From Halobacteriovoraceae bacterium (lineage in GTDB: Bacteria; Bdellovibrionota; Bacteriovoracia; Bacteriovoracales; Bacteriovoracaceae), in NCBI GenBank assembly GCA_002711995.1, contig PASN01000014.1, positions 124,001 to 188,000 on the forward strand: a stretch of DNA of 64,000 nucleotides, written 5' to 3'. Every line of letters begins with the position of its first letter. Position 1 is the stretch's first letter. The position numbers and the translations under genes were made by a program. The notes below the pieces were generated by a model. It had not been told where the DNA came from and ran no database searches. It was given only the letters and a program-made list of their open reading frames with translations. Of this stretch, positions 8,544 to 16,411 are shown in pieces.

Positions 8544-9614
8544 ATGTATAAAAATATTAGATTAGTCTTAATCACCTCATCATTACTTCTAACCTCTTGT
8601 TTGGGCACTGGCCCAAACGAATCCAAAGACCAGATTCCTCAAAGCGGAAGTGACCAGGTAATTGAGGGGCCCTGGAACAGTTTTGATAAAAATATCTTTG
8701 TTGGCCTCGAAGACACAAGTAACAATGGGCACATTTATGAACTTCATTTTGACAACTCTGCGACTCTGGGAAGTGCATTGTCTGTCGTTAGGAATTCCTC
8801 AATTACCGTTGGAGGAAGGTTAAGAAGCCTTAGCATGAAAAATGATGGAAACATCATTGTGGGGGGAAGTGGTGAAGTTAATCCTCCAATTTATGCTAAA
8901 GATCTTAGCTTAGTAGGCTCTCATTCTCCAACAGGGGCGAGCGACCCTGAAACGAACTCCCATACAGTCTGCACTCTTCCTAATGGTAACTACATCGTTG
9001 CAGAGGACACTTCATCAACTGGCAACGCAGTTAATGAATATGATTCAAGTGATAACTTTGTAAGAAGCGTATACACAACCGTAAAGGGCTCCAACGGAAC
9101 CATCACTCAATGTATTGGTGTTGATAATGAAACAATTGTTTGGGTTGAGACAGGAGCGTGGGGGTTCACTAACTCAAATTTGGCGAGGATAAAACTTGTG
9201 AATGACGCCTGGAGTGTTGAACAAGTTATGGACTCTGAGTCTTTCGATCCAGGTAACGGAACTAACTTCTGGAATTTAACAGTTCACTCTGATGGAAACA
9301 TTTACTTCACTCCAGCTGACAGAGATGGAGCAAAATTTAATCAACTTTTAAGATGTCCGTTAAATGATATCAGCACTACTGGTTGCTCAGCTGTGGGAAA
9401 TCCAATCCCAGGTGTTGGAAGCGGAAACTATCTCAGTTGGGTAAGAGGAATCGTTCAAATACCTGGATCCAACGACATGTTGGTTTTCATCTCCCAAGAA
9501 GTCTACCACTACAATTACAGCACGGGAGCTTATACCAGTGTGATGGATTTAACATCAGTATTACCAAGTATTGACGTTGTTAGGAGTGTGATCCTTGCTC
9601 CTAAATCAAACTAA
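8544..9614 (+). CDS. lipoprotein, probable beta-propeller, function unknown
   Basis: 356 residues from the ATG at 8544, which has TTGGAG 6 bases upstream; an upstream in-frame ATG at 8496 would bury the signal peptide. The lipobox is LLTSC. Mature sequence shows irregular repeats of the type DGNIIVGG, NGNYIVAED and DGNIYFTPADRDG, as in propeller blades. I cannot name a family. It sits among other surface lipoproteins (3.7-11.3 kb), which suggests an envelope role. Confidence 0.8.
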   Translation: MYKNIRLVLITSSLLLTSCLGTGPNESKDQIPQSGSDQVIEGPWNSFDKNIFVGLEDTSNNGHIYELHFDNSATLGSALSVVRNSSITVGGRLRSLSMKNDGNIIVGGSGEVNPPIYAKDLSLVGSHSPTGASDPETNSHTVCTLPNGNYIVAEDTSSTGNAVNEYDSSDNFVRSVYTTVKGSNGTITQCIGVDNETIVWVETGAWGFTNSNLARIKLVNDAWSVEQVMDSESFDPGNGTNFWNLTVHSDGNIYFTPADRDGAKFNQLLRCPLNDISTTGCSAVGNPIPGVGSGNYLSWVRGIVQIPGSNDMLVFISQEVYHYNYSTGAYTSVMDLTSVLPSIDVVRSVILAPKSN

Positions 9615-9782
9615 AAATGGCAAAGTTTCGAGGCAGTGGATTACCTGTATTTGGAATAAGTTTTACAGGCTTCGGTATTTCAATAGTTTGGAGCAGAGGT
9701 TTATTAAAATTGTCTTAGATTCTTCCGAGTAATTTAAATAGCTATATAATAATTAAATATAGTTAATTCCAAAGGAACAAAT

Positions 9783-11306
9783 TTGAAAACGAAAAATAAC
9801 TTCTGCATTTTACTTTTGTTTTTAGCGGCCGTTGGGTGTGGAAAAGCTCAAGTGGATAAGGTGCTAAATACCTTAAATCAAGAATCTTTAATCACTCCAG
9901 GCGTTAGTGCTGCAAGTGTATTGGAAAACTATGAACAAATAATTGAACTTGAGTATTCGAGCTCGGGCTCAACCCTTGCAGAAAGTTGTTCCATAACATC
10001 CGAAGTAAACCTGTCAATTACGACTCCATGTTCATGTGACTCTGGGGTTTGCACTGTTGGCATAACTCCTGGGACTGCAGGTGTTGGATCTTTTGAATAC
10101 TCCGTAAGCACGGGTTCTACAGAGTCCAATTCTTCATCCTATGATCTGACAATTAAAACAATGGTTCCATTTGTTTCTCAGTGGAACATTACTAGTGGGG
10201 ATACTGTTGAGTTGTCCCTGTTGACGGGACTTAATTATGACTTCAACATTGATTGGGGCGATGGGACTATAGAAAGTTACACTGAAGGTGGTACGACTAT
10301 TTCTCATAATTATGGTGCATCAAATACTTATAATGTGACGATATCTGGACTTTTTGAGGGCTTTGGTATTGCTTCGTCATCGAGGTCAAAAATTACATCA
10401 GTCACTGAACTAGGGACTGTTGGCTGGAAAACATTTGCAACTACTTTTGCGGCTTGTAGTAACTTGACTACCGTCTCTGGGGGGGACACATCTGAAGTAA
10501 CAAACATGAGTAACATGTTTAAAATTGCCGGCCAGGCCGTTCCAGATACAAGCGGATGGGACACTTCCAAGGTTACAGATATGAGCAACATGTTTGATTT
10601 CGCGACTTCAGCAAACCCCAATACCAGTGGTTGGGATACATCCAACGTAACTGATATGGGTGAAATGTTTGCAAGTGCCACAGTAGCAGAACCAGATACT
10701 TCAGGTTGGGACACATCGAAAGTTACCAACATGTATAGAATGTTTATGTGGGCAGAAGCAGCTGATCCAGACACCAGTGGGTGGGATACATCAAATGTAA
10801 CGAATATGCGGGATTTATTTTATAAGGCCACCTCTGCAAATCCAGATGTAAGTGGCTGGGACACATCTAGTGTTACGACTATGCAAGGTATGTTTGCATA
10901 TACAGAATTGGCAACTCCAGATACTAGTGGGTTTGACACGTCACAAGTAACCACCATGCGTGACATGTTCTCTCATTCGCTTGTCGCTAATCCTGATACC
11001 AGCGGCTGGAATACCTCAAAAGTTGAAAATATGAGGGCCATGTTTCACACTGCGGGAGCCGCCGACCCAGATATGTCAGGCTGGGACTTTTCTAGCGCAA
11101 CAGTTATTTATGAGATCTTTCAAGATAACACCTCTTTGTCCACTGCAAACTATAATACGTTGCTGATGGCCCTGGATCAAACCGCTACCCAAGCATTTCA
11201 TTTGGATGCTGGAGATGCGACTTATACAATCGGTTCTCCTGGAGAGGCAGCGTATCAGAGTTTAGACAGTAAAGGTTGGGGGTTTGAACATGGTGGCGGT
11301 ATCTAA
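9783..11306 (+). CDS. BspA/DUF285-repeat surface lipoprotein (longer paralogue)
   Basis: 507 residues starting at TTG with AAAGGA 7 bases upstream. The signal peptide ends in a lipobox (LAAVGC, Cys19). Domain order matches the paralogue at 3714-5006: a Cys-containing segment with CSCDSGVCTVG, a PKD-like part with DWGDGT, then exactly seven 25-residue repeats (residues 255-429; consensus DTSGWDTSxVTxMxxMF) with a degenerate unit at each end, and a C-terminal cap with LDAGDATYT. Repeat number differs from the paralogue (7 versus 4). Likely surface-exposed; role in adhesion or prey contact is inference. Confidence 0.9.
   Translation: MKTKNNFCILLLFLAAVGCGKAQVDKVLNTLNQESLITPGVSAASVLENYEQIIELEYSSSGSTLAESCSITSEVNLSITTPCSCDSGVCTVGITPGTAGVGSFEYSVSTGSTESNSSSYDLTIKTMVPFVSQWNITSGDTVELSLLTGLNYDFNIDWGDGTIESYTEGGTTISHNYGASNTYNVTISGLFEGFGIASSSRSKITSVTELGTVGWKTFATTFAACSNLTTVSGGDTSEVTNMSNMFKIAGQAVPDTSGWDTSKVTDMSNMFDFATSANPNTSGWDTSNVTDMGEMFASATVAEPDTSGWDTSKVTNMYRMFMWAEAADPDTSGWDTSNVTNMRDLFYKATSANPDVSGWDTSSVTTMQGMFAYTELATPDTSGFDTSQVTTMRDMFSHSLVANPDTSGWNTSKVENMRAMFHTAGAADPDMSGWDFSSATVIYEIFQDNTSLSTANYNTLLMALDQTATQAFHLDAGDATYTIGSPGEAAYQSLDSKGWGFEHGGGI
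10545..11069 (+). repeat. seven tandem 75-bp units (25-residue DUF285 repeats)
   Basis: Uninterrupted 7 x 75 bp in frame. Each unit encodes D-T/V-S-G-W/F-D/N-TS-x-V-T-x-M-x-x-M/L-F and ends in P. The units are diverged at the DNA level. Confidence 0.88.
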
Positions 11307-11362
11307 AGTGATATACTATAAATTTTATCGATTGATTTGCATCTTTATCAACTAACATAGTA

Positions 11363-11388
11363 AACCTCCCTTATGTGGAGGTTTTTTT
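11363..11388 (+). terminator. terminator hairpin whose 3' arm is the next gene's Shine-Dalgarno
   Basis: AACCTCC (11363-11369) pairs with GGAGGTT (11377-11383), and the T-run 11382-11388 ends directly at the ATG at 11389. The hairpin ends the lipoprotein transcript, and the same GGAGG is the only Shine-Dalgarno for the next gene, 7 bases before its ATG. Confidence 0.75.
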
Positions 11389-12015
11389 ATGAAAACAGCA
11401 ATTATTCTAACTTTTGTTTTCTCTTTATTTAACAGCGCTTTGGGTGCTTCAATTACAGTGCCTCCATTTGAAATGGAGTTTCTTCTTCAGAAAGACTATG
11501 AGGTTAAAGGTCAGATTGAGCTTGCCTGCAGGTACGAAAAATTTGTTATAAGCGATTCTGCCGAATATGAAATGTTCAACGGCCCTGAAAAGAAGTTGAA
11601 GTTTGAATACGTACAGGAAGGAGAGTTTAATAGAGTTAAGCTTGTTAACGATAAGAAGCTCTACTTCGAATACGATAAACTGTTTAAGTGGAATAAAGAG
11701 TGTCGAGCAAGTTTTGAAGTTGTGTTTTCAAGCTCCAAGTATGCCCTTGGACACGGATACAAACCCAGCAAGGCCGTATCTTTCAAACTGTGGAAGGGAA
11801 TGTATGACTACCAAGAGGGCGATCAGTTATATGACTTGGACAAACTTAAAAAGTACCTGTCAAACACCACCTACTCTTTCAGTGAATCTCAGATCAACGA
11901 TAACTATTTAAGCATAAGAATATTTCAAGATGGAAATGAGGCGGATACCAGCCCATGGGTTGAGAGCGCATATATTAATCCAAAGACAGGAAAGCCTTTT
12001 CCGCCGACCATGTAG
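11389..12015 (+). CDS. exported protein of unknown function
   Basis: 208 residues with a clear signal peptide (TAIILTFVFSLFNSALG, cut near ASIT). The mature protein has two cysteines (C47 and C105 approximately), which could form a periplasmic disulfide, and alternates short charged and aromatic stretches suggesting a beta fold. I recognise no family. Its ribosome-binding site GGAGG lies inside the terminator hairpin described at 11363-11388, so its translation should be low on read-through transcripts unless the hairpin is opened or a promoter lies within the stem. Confidence 0.75.
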   Translation: MKTAIILTFVFSLFNSALGASITVPPFEMEFLLQKDYEVKGQIELACRYEKFVISDSAEYEMFNGPEKKLKFEYVQEGEFNRVKLVNDKKLYFEYDKLFKWNKECRASFEVVFSSSKYALGHGYKPSKAVSFKLWKGMYDYQEGDQLYDLDKLKKYLSNTTYSFSESQINDNYLSIRIFQDGNEADTSPWVESAYINPKTGKPFPPTM

Positions 12016-12023
12016 TTTTTAGG

Positions 12024-12047
12024 GGAGGCACACGTGAATGCGCCTCC
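12024..12047. terminator. hairpin between convergent genes
   Basis: GGAGGC/GCCTCC stem of 6 bp with a 12-base loop, placed between the exported-protein stop and the aldehyde dehydrogenase stop. There is no strong U-run on either strand, so it is a weak candidate. Confidence 0.4.
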
Positions 12048-12053
12048 ATCATG

Positions 12054-13460
12054 TTAGTTGTGAATTTTAATAGTTTTTATATTCATAAACTCGTGAAAAC
12101 CAAAGCGGGCATGCTCTCGTCCATAACCTGAATCCTTGACTCCTCCAAAAGGTAGATTTGGCTTTGCGCTACTGTAGCCGTTAATATCAATCATACCTGT
12201 GTCGTACTGCTCCTTTGCAACCTTTACGATCTCATTTTCGTTTCCAAAAATGCCACAACCTAAACCAAAGCGAGAAGAGTTTGCAATCTGTATGGCATCA
12301 TCCAGATCTTTTGCTTTTATAAGGCTTGCAACTGGGCCAAAGAGCTCCTCATCATAGGCCGGCATTCCAGGCGCAAGGTTCTCAAGAACTGTAGGCTCAA
12401 AAAAGAACCCTTTCTTTTTCATAATGTTACCGCCAGTTAAGCATTTGGCACCCATGTCTAGAGACTCTTCTACCTGTTCATTGAGTTTTTCCAATAGGTC
12501 CTTTCGAACCAAAGGTCCAAGTTTTGTTGTCTTTTCCATTGGATCGCCTGTTTGTACTTCACTCATTGCCTGTACAAACTTCTTTTTGAATTCTTCATAG
12601 ACTTTTTCAACTACAATAAAGCGTTTGGCGGCCGTGCAAGTTTGTCCATTGTTGCCAATTCTTCCTTCCACACAAGAGGCCACGGCCTTATCCAGGTCAG
12701 CGTTTTCGGTAACGATGTATGCATCACTGCCTCCCAGCTCCAAAACCGTTTTTTTAAGGTTCTTTCCAGCTTCCTGGGCTATCTTCTTTCCAGTTGAAGG
12801 ACTGCCTGTGAAGGTTACTCCACGAACTTCTCTTTGTTCGTAAAGAACGCCTATGTCTTCGCTTTGAGGATAAATCAATTGGAACACACCTTCAGGAAGT
12901 CCAGCTTCCAACAGAGCTGATTCTATATTCTTGGCAGAACCCCAAACACTTGAAGCATGAGATAAAAGGGTTGTGTTGCCTGCAATAATGTTTGGAATTG
13001 CGTACCTTATCGCTTGATAGAAGGGGAAGTTCCAAGGTTGAATTGAGAGTATAACCCCCTGAGGCTGATAAGTTATGAAGGCCTTTCCATTTTCAAACTC
13101 GGCCTCTTCATCACTCAAAAAACTGGGCGCTTTTTTAACAGCGTATTCGCAAATCTGTGCGCATAACTCAATCTCCTCAACAGCTTGTTGATAAGGCTTG
13201 CCCATCTCGCGAACTACGAGCTTGGCAAAATCTTCTTTCTTTTCGGATAAAACATTTGCAAACTTCTTTATAGGTTCGGATCTTTCCTTCAATGACTTTG
13301 ACTTCCATACATTAAAGGCCTTATGGGAAGCTTTCAACTTTTCAAGAAGCTTTTCCTCCGAATCGTATGGATGTTCATTAACCAATTCTTCGTTATAAGG
13401 ATTAATGGATTTATAACATTCTATATTGCTTTGTTCTTGTTCAACTTGACTGTTTTGCAT
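12054..13460 (-). CDS. NAD(P)-dependent aldehyde dehydrogenase, succinate-semialdehyde type
   Basis: 468 residues, the full length for the family. It oxidises an aldehyde to the acid, and succinate semialdehyde is the likeliest substrate from overall similarity to GabD-type enzymes. Visible motifs: PWNFP (N144, oxyanion Asn), the cofactor-binding TFTGSPSTGK (217-225), the general base E241 in LELGG, and catalytic C275 in NNGQTCTAAKR. AAAGGATC precedes the ATG. The N-terminus is extended by about 15 polar residues (QNSQVEQEQSN). It stands alone, with hairpins on both sides. Exact substrate is not provable from sequence. Confidence 0.93.
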   Translation of the reverse strand: MQNSQVEQEQSNIECYKSINPYNEELVNEHPYDSEEKLLEKLKASHKAFNVWKSKSLKERSEPIKKFANVLSEKKEDFAKLVVREMGKPYQQAVEEIELCAQICEYAVKKAPSFLSDEEAEFENGKAFITYQPQGVILSIQPWNFPFYQAIRYAIPNIIAGNTTLLSHASSVWGSAKNIESALLEAGLPEGVFQLIYPQSEDIGVLYEQREVRGVTFTGSPSTGKKIAQEAGKNLKKTVLELGGSDAYIVTENADLDKAVASCVEGRIGNNGQTCTAAKRFIVVEKVYEEFKKKFVQAMSEVQTGDPMEKTTKLGPLVRKDLLEKLNEQVEESLDMGAKCLTGGNIMKKKGFFFEPTVLENLAPGMPAYDEELFGPVASLIKAKDLDDAIQIANSSRFGLGCGIFGNENEIVKVAKEQYDTGMIDINGYSSAKPNLPFGGVKDSGYGREHARFGFHEFMNIKTIKIHN

Positions 13461-13627
13461 TCTTGATCCTTTTGTGAAGTGTTACGTTTTGAATTGCTTC
13501 AATACTAAAGGATCATGAAAAACTAGTAATCTTAATGGCCTGTAAAATCGTTGTATGCTGGGTATGCGTTATAAACGGGGAGGTAAGTTTACTAAATCTA
13601 AATGGACTGCTTTGGTGGGGTTTTTGA

Positions 13628-13654
13628 ATGTCCCCACTGTTGCAGCAGGGACAT
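13628..13654 (-). terminator. hairpin downstream of fumarase beta
   Basis: ATGTCCC/GGGACAT stem of 7 bp with a 13-base loop, 12 bases beyond the fumarase beta stop on the minus strand. The trailing sequence is TCAAAAACC rather than a U-run, so it may be a weak terminator or an mRNA 3' stabiliser. Confidence 0.4.
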
Positions 13655-13666
13655 GAGGTTTAAAAT

Positions 13667-14230
13667 TTAAAGAACGCCTTTTAAAATTGCGCTTGATTCG
13701 CCTTCAACTTTTTCGTGGAGGGAGTTGCCGTGAGCGTCCATCGTGATCACTACAGGAAACTCTTCCACGCTTAATTCCCAAATTGCTTCAGGCGAGCCTA
13801 GATCTTCCCAGTAAACATTGTCTACAGATTTTATTTTTTCAGCTAAAACTTGAGCGGCTCCGCCAATGGCGTGCATGTAAACACATCCGTAGTCCTTACA
13901 ACCTTGAAGTGTTTTTGGTCCCATGCCACCTTTTCCGATAACACCAACGATGCCGTAGTCTCTCATCACCTCCCACTGGTATGGCTCTTCACGAATAGAA
14001 GTTGTAGGCCCCGCGGCCTTAACTTCGTATTTGCCATTTTTTTCTAAAACTACAGGTCCACAGTGGTAGATAATCTGGTTTTTAAGGTCCACTGGGGGCC
14101 TGGTTCCGTCATGAATTCTTTTGTGAACCGCATCTCTTCCTGTGAAGAGTTTTCCGGTGATCAAAACCATGTCACCAACTTTTAAGTCAAGGATGTCTTC
14201 TTTATTAAATGGGTAATTGAGTTTTTTCAT
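13667..14230 (-). CDS. class I fumarate hydratase, beta subunit
   Basis: 187 residues matching the C-terminal (beta) half of class I fumarases and L-tartrate dehydratase. Key stretches are LKVGDMVLITGKLFTGRDAVHKR, IYHCGPVV, AAGPTTSIREEPY, GVIGKGGM and ITMDAHGNSLHE. Together with the alpha subunit encoded 12 bases upstream it forms an oxygen-sensitive [4Fe-4S] enzyme that interconverts fumarate and malate in the TCA cycle. AAGGAAC precedes the ATG. The two-gene arrangement rather than a single FumA-like fusion is common in deep-branching bacteria. L-tartrate or other 2-hydroxyacid substrates are less likely, because no other fumarase is in view. Confidence 0.92.
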   Translation of the reverse strand: MKKLNYPFNKEDILDLKVGDMVLITGKLFTGRDAVHKRIHDGTRPPVDLKNQIIYHCGPVVLEKNGKYEVKAAGPTTSIREEPYQWEVMRDYGIVGVIGKGGMGPKTLQGCKDYGCVYMHAIGGAAQVLAEKIKSVDNVYWEDLGSPEAIWELSVEEFPVVITMDAHGNSLHEKVEGESSAILKGVL

Positions 14231-14242
14231 TATTGTTCCTTC

Positions 14243-15454
14243 TTAGTAAAGCCACTTGTTGATTGAACCATCGCCTTTAAGGGCAACACCTTGTCTTCTG
14301 TAGGCCCAGCACATATAGCTGATGGAGACATAGTAAGAAGCTGGTAAGCGGTTTAAAGTTCCAATCTTACAGCCTAAAAGAGTAGTTTTGCCACCAAAGC
14401 CCATTGGTCCAATACCTAGCTTGTTGGCGGTTTCTACAATATCCTTTTCAAGCTCTGCAAGAGCTTCAACTTCGTTGGTGTCATCTAGCTTTCTAAATAG
14501 TTGCTCTTTTGAGTGAGTGTAGCCTGCACCTCTATCTCCGCCGATACAAACTCCCAGAACACCAGGACCGCAACCTTTACCCTGAGCCTTTTGAACTGCG
14601 TCCAAGATAACTTTTCTAACACCTTCTAGGTCACGTCCAGCGCCAAGTGCATTGTAGGGCATAGCATATTGAGCTCCAACGTTTTCACAACCTCCACCTT
14701 TAAGCATAAGCTTCATTTCGATTGTCTTCTTGTTGTGTTCATGAAAGTGGATTGATGGATGGCCTGGACCGATGTTCATGCCTTTGTTTTCACCTGTTAG
14801 AGAGTCTACAGAGTTTTGACGAAGATAGCCCATCTCTGTGGCCTTCACCACTGCTTTATGACAGATCTTTGTGAAGTCACTTTGAACAAAACCTTTTGGG
14901 ACATCAACATAAAAAATGATCGTTCCTGTATCCTGGCATAGAGGCTGGATCTTTTTCTTTGCGATATCAATATTGTTTTTAATAATGTTCATCGCGTATT
15001 CTGCGGTAGTGTTTTTCTCTTCTCTGGCAAGGCCTTCAAGAATTACTTTTTGAACATCATCTGGAATTACTGTTGAAGTATTTTTTATTAATTCAAGAAT
15101 TGAATTAAACAATGCCTTCTTATCAATGCCTTGAGCTGTGGATACTTTCTTAACCGCCTTCTTGGCAACTTTTGAGGCCGCTTTTTTAGCCTTCTTCACA
15201 ACTTTCTTAGCCTTCTTTGCCACTTTCTTCTTCGTAGCTTTCTTAGCTACCTTTTTCTTCGTAGCTTTTTTTGCTGCCTTTTTCTTCGTAGCTTTTTTTG
15301 CTACCTTTTTCTTCGTAGCTTTTTTTGCTACTTTCTTCTTTGTAGCTTTTTTTGCTACTTTCTTCTTTGTAGCTTTCTTAGCTGGTTTCTTTTTTGTAAC
15401 CTTTTTCGTCGATTTTTTTGCAACCTTCTTTTTGGTAGCTTTCTTCTTTGCCAT
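14243..15454 (-). CDS. class I fumarase alpha subunit with histone-H1-like N-terminal tail
   Basis: 403 residues in one uninterrupted frame. Residues 1-104 are almost only Lys, Ala, Thr and Val, including six tandem copies of KKATKKKVA, like the tails of bacterial histone-H1-like proteins. Residues 110-403 are a normal fumarase alpha domain: PLCQDTGT (C173), GGGCENVG (C256) and LLGCKIG (C362) supply the three [4Fe-4S] cysteines. The ATG at 15454 has AGGAAG just upstream and no other ATG lies before residue 155, so the tail is probably translated. An internal GTG start in the repeat cannot be excluded, but has no GGAG-type site. The tail could bind nucleic acid or polyanions; this is inference. 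Confidence 0.92.
   Translation of the reverse strand: MAKKKATKKKVAKKSTKKVTKKKPAKKATKKKVAKKATKKKVAKKATKKKVAKKATKKKAAKKATKKKVAKKATKKKVAKKAKKVVKKAKKAASKVAKKAVKKVSTAQGIDKKALFNSILELIKNTSTVIPDDVQKVILEGLAREEKNTTAEYAMNIIKNNIDIAKKKIQPLCQDTGTIIFYVDVPKGFVQSDFTKICHKAVVKATEMGYLRQNSVDSLTGENKGMNIGPGHPSIHFHEHNKKTIEMKLMLKGGGCENVGAQYAMPYNALGAGRDLEGVRKVILDAVQKAQGKGCGPGVLGVCIGGDRGAGYTHSKEQLFRKLDDTNEVEALAELEKDIVETANKLGIGPMGFGGKTTLLGCKIGTLNRLPASYYVSISYMCWAYRRQGVALKGDGSINKWLY
15218..15379 (-). repeat. six tandem 27-bp repeats encoding KKATKKKVA
   Basis: In-frame 27-bp units with only a few silent changes (TTC/TTT, ACC/ACT in the plus-strand text) and one V-to-A change. The low divergence means the array could expand or contract by slippage, changing tail length in units of nine residues. 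Confidence 0.9.
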
Positions 15455-15551
15455 ATTCTTCCTGCCTTTTATGTGAAATTTAAGCTAATATTAACAAGGA
15501 ATATATTCGGAATAAACCGTTAAATTGTGAGGAATTATGTAATATAAGCCC

Positions 15552-15866
15552 ATGAGCGGCACATTTCTTAAAAATAGAGGACGCTGCTGCAAGTCAGCCT
15601 GCTTGCATTGTCCCTATGGGTTTACTCTTAAAAGGTTTGGTTTACAGTTTAAAGAGGCCTCTGAAGATGTTGAAAGTGCTAAGAGATTGGCAGAAAGAGA
15701 GATTTCAGAGGAAGAGCTTGGCAACTACAGATTTATATTTTTAAAGGATACCCTTGCAGGATTGATGAGGATCAATCATATCCAAGTTAAAGAGCTCTTT
15801 CTGGAAGAAGACTTCAAAGACCAAAATCTAAGCCTTGAAATTATAGAGAGCTATTACTTCTATTAA
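15552..15866 (+). CDS. small Cys-cluster protein (DUF5522-like)
   Basis: 104 residues. The N-terminus carries C12, C13, C17 and C20 in GRCCKSACLHCPYGF, the pattern I associate with DUF5522, a family of unknown function probably binding a metal or Fe-S centre. The remainder is charged and helical. There is no signal peptide, so it is cytoplasmic. No clear Shine-Dalgarno is seen before the ATG (TAATATAAGCCC), so initiation may be weak or leaderless. It is divergent from the fumarase genes. Confidence 0.75.
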   Translation: MSGTFLKNRGRCCKSACLHCPYGFTLKRFGLQFKEASEDVESAKRLAEREISEEELGNYRFIFLKDTLAGLMRINHIQVKELFLEEDFKDQNLSLEIIESYYFY

Positions 15867-16411
15867 AAAACCTGTCTCTATTGTTTTATTTCATTTTTCA
15901 AACCTAGAAAAATCAAATCAATTTTTTGAATTCAAGAGAGTTTTTGTCTGCTCGCCTGTAAAAGGAATGCAGTATTCCATAACTCCCCAATGAAGGGGAG
16001 CCTTTTCCAAAAGGTTTTTGTTATGGAAGACATGACAAGGGTCCTGAGTTTGATCGTGATAGTCTTGCAACTCGTCATTGCAATTCTTGACTTGATCAAG
16101 TGATGGTTTAGGGGAGGTGTAATAAGCACCTTCCCACCTGTCATGCATTAATATTCTAGCAAATCAAATTCCTAGTCACAATATGTCTTTAAATATTCTA
16201 ATTAGAAAAAATGTAGGTGGTAAACCACTGTAAAGACATCGTTCCTGTGACCCTTTGTGTAAAATATTCCAAACATGGCGTTACGACTTGTGCGGGGTTC
16301 CGACTTGTGGCAGATTCCGTCTATCTTAAAAACACCAAAAGGGCCTTTTGCGGAGCTAGAGGTACCTTTTTTAACAAAATTTTTTTTAAATAACCAAATA
16401 GGGAGTGTTCT
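15867..16411. other. 545-base stretch with no firmly supported gene
   Basis: The only reading frame of note is the minus-strand 76-codon frame listed separately. A direct repeat CGACTTGTG occurs at 16284-16292 and 16301-16309, about 110 bases before the exported-protein gene at 16412, and could be part of its promoter. An A/T-rich tract (16368-16390) follows. I see no RNA gene. Confidence 0.5.
15918..16148 (-). CDS. possible small hypothetical protein
   Basis: 76 codons from an ATG at 16148. The composition is protein-like (for example LHWGVMEYCIPFTGEQTKTL), but there is no good Shine-Dalgarno (TAGAATATTA before the ATG), no recognised family and no repeat of the frame elsewhere. A 70-codon frame overlaps it in another register on the same strand, and one of the two must be noise. 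It may be a gene remnant. Confidence 0.3.
   Translation of the reverse strand: MHDRWEGAYYTSPKPSLDQVKNCNDELQDYHDQTQDPCHVFHNKNLLEKAPLHWGVMEYCIPFTGEQTKTLLNSKN

Noticed and set aside
10545-11069. 75-bp repeats considered as a mobile or satellite element
   Set aside because: They are in-frame, diverged protein repeats inside one lipoprotein gene.
15218-15379. Regular 27-bp repeats considered as a CRISPR-like array
   Set aside because: The repeats are contiguous without spacers and encode a Lys/Ala tail in frame.
15138-15476. 112-codon plus-strand frame rich in Phe and Ala
   Set aside because: It is the antisense shadow of the Lys/Ala repeat in the fumarase tail (AAG/AAA read backwards gives Phe); no ribosome site.
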